Positions 20,430 to 21,054 of a DNA stretch of 21,054 nucleotides are shown here, in pieces. The stretch lies in NCBI GenBank assembly GCA_035706585.1, contig DASSUW010000125.1, positions 1-21,054 on the forward strand. Direction: 5' to 3'. The stretch is from DASSUW01 sp035706585. Lineage in GTDB: Bacteria > Actinomycetota > Thermoleophilia > Solirubrobacterales > Solirubrobacteraceae. The notes under the pieces were generated by a model that was not told where the DNA came from, did no database searches, and saw nothing but the letters and a program-made list of their open reading frames with translations. Made by a program: the position numbers and the translations under genes. Numbering within the stretch: the stretch's first letter is position 1; each line of letters starts with the position of its first letter.

Positions 20430-21054
20430 TCAGGCGAGCGCCCAGGCCGTCTCGCGCAGCCGTTCGGCTTCGATGCGAGCGGCCGTCGGCGGGTCCCCCG
20501 TCCCGGCCTCGTGCGCGAGGGCGATCGAGCGCGAGGCGGTCACGAGGCCCGCCGCGCGGCCGGGCCCGAAGGCGGGGGCGAGCGCGGAGACGTCGCCCCC
20601 CTGGGCGCCGACCCCGGGCAGCAGGAACGGCGTGCTCGGCATCAGCTCGCGCATGCGCGCGAGGTGCTCGGGGACAGTCGCGCCGGTCACGGCGCCGACG
20701 TCGCTGAGCCCGGCCGTGCCGGTCACGCCGAGCTCGGCCACGAGCAGCGCCAGCCGCTCCCATAGCGGCTCGCCGGTGGCGAGCGGCAGGTCGAGCAGAT
20801 CGGCGGCGCCCGGGTTGGACGTGCGCACGAGCACGAACACGCCGGCGCCGGCGGCGCGGGCGCTCTCGACCAGCGGCGTGAGCGCGTCGCGGCCGAGCAG
20901 CGGGTTGGCGGTCAGCGCGTCGACGCCGAGGCCCGGGACGGCCCCGAACGGCGACGGCGTCGAGCCGGTCAGCGCCTGGCCGTACGCGCTCGCCGTCACC
21001 GGCACGTCGCCGCGCTTGCCGTCGGCGAGCACGAGCAGCCCGGCGGCGTGCGCC
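20430..21054 (-). CDS. pyrF: Orotidine-5'-phosphate decarboxylase, 5' end cut by the window
   Basis: About 207 residues are visible and read off the right edge. The active-site block is LVLADGKRGDVPVTA, with the Asp-Lys-x-x-Asp charge network (DGKRGD) that decarboxylates OMP to UMP. Downstream come SAYGQAL, a VDALTANPLLG block, FVLVRTSNPG, the LLPGVGAQGGD phosphate-binding segment and VTASRSI, the pattern of the type 2 PyrF family. This is the last step of de novo UMP synthesis. It is followed after 32 bp by the LysM gene on the same strand. The missing N-terminus should lie just beyond the window. Confidence 0.93.
   Translation of the reverse strand, partial: AHAAGLLVLADGKRGDVPVTASAYGQALTGSTPSPFGAVPGLGVDALTANPLLGRDALTPLVESARAAGAGVFVLVRTSNPGAADLLDLPLATGEPLWERLALLVAELGVTGTAGLSDVGAVTGATVPEHLARMRELMPSTPFLLPGVGAQGGDVSALAPAFGPGRAAGLVTASRSIALAHEAGTGDPPTAARIEAERLRETAWALA

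Overview
The window is very GC-rich with strong third-position G/C bias. It fits a chromosome of a high-GC Gram-positive, most likely an actinobacterium of the Thermoleophilia/Solirubrobacterales type. That placement is inference; it rests on the rplM-rpsI-glmM-glmS order, a GuaB3-type IMP dehydrogenase, and an actinobacterial-style c-di-AMP riboswitch in front of a secreted cell-wall hydrolase. No tRNA, rRNA, CRISPR array, insertion sequence or prophage gene is visible.

Layout. (1) 1-775: the edge of a lasso-type RiPP locus. An HprK-like kinase (minus strand, cut by the window start) diverges from a 56-residue precursor peptide (plus strand), which is closed by a textbook intrinsic terminator. 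The core peptide is atypical and ends in Ser-Ser. (2) 776-1098: a non-coding repeat island with tandem repeats on both sides of a 148-bp imperfect palindrome, lying between the convergent precursor and wecB. (3) 1095-4262: wecB (minus), diverging from an orphan PAS histidine kinase with a degenerate receiver domain (plus). (4) 8911-4249: a minus-strand run rplM-rpsI-glmM-glmS that joins translation with amino-sugar supply; S9 carries an unusually long acidic N-terminal extension. (5) 8912-9278: a divergent control region with a large palindrome upstream of rplM and a c-di-AMP riboswitch reading rightward. (6) 9279-14832: a secreted M23 endopeptidase under that riboswitch, then a 1409-residue secreted PQQ-type sugar dehydrogenase fused to PKD, BACON-like and LamG modules. 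(7) 21054-14738: a tightly packed minus-strand run pyrF, LysM protein, D-Ala-D-Ala carboxypeptidase, PfkB-family sugar kinase, guaB3, guaA and an 88-residue membrane protein. Most of its junctions overlap or are spaced by 40 bp or less, so it is probably one operon.

Together the genes centre on cell-envelope supply and remodelling: GlmM/GlmS make the UDP-GlcNAc precursor, WecB epimerises UDP-GlcNAc, and the M23, LysM and DD-carboxypeptidase proteins act on peptidoglycan. Nucleotide synthesis (PyrF, GuaB3, GuaA) is woven in. The two most promising leads are the unusual lasso-type precursor/kinase pair at the left edge and the palindromic repeat island beside it.
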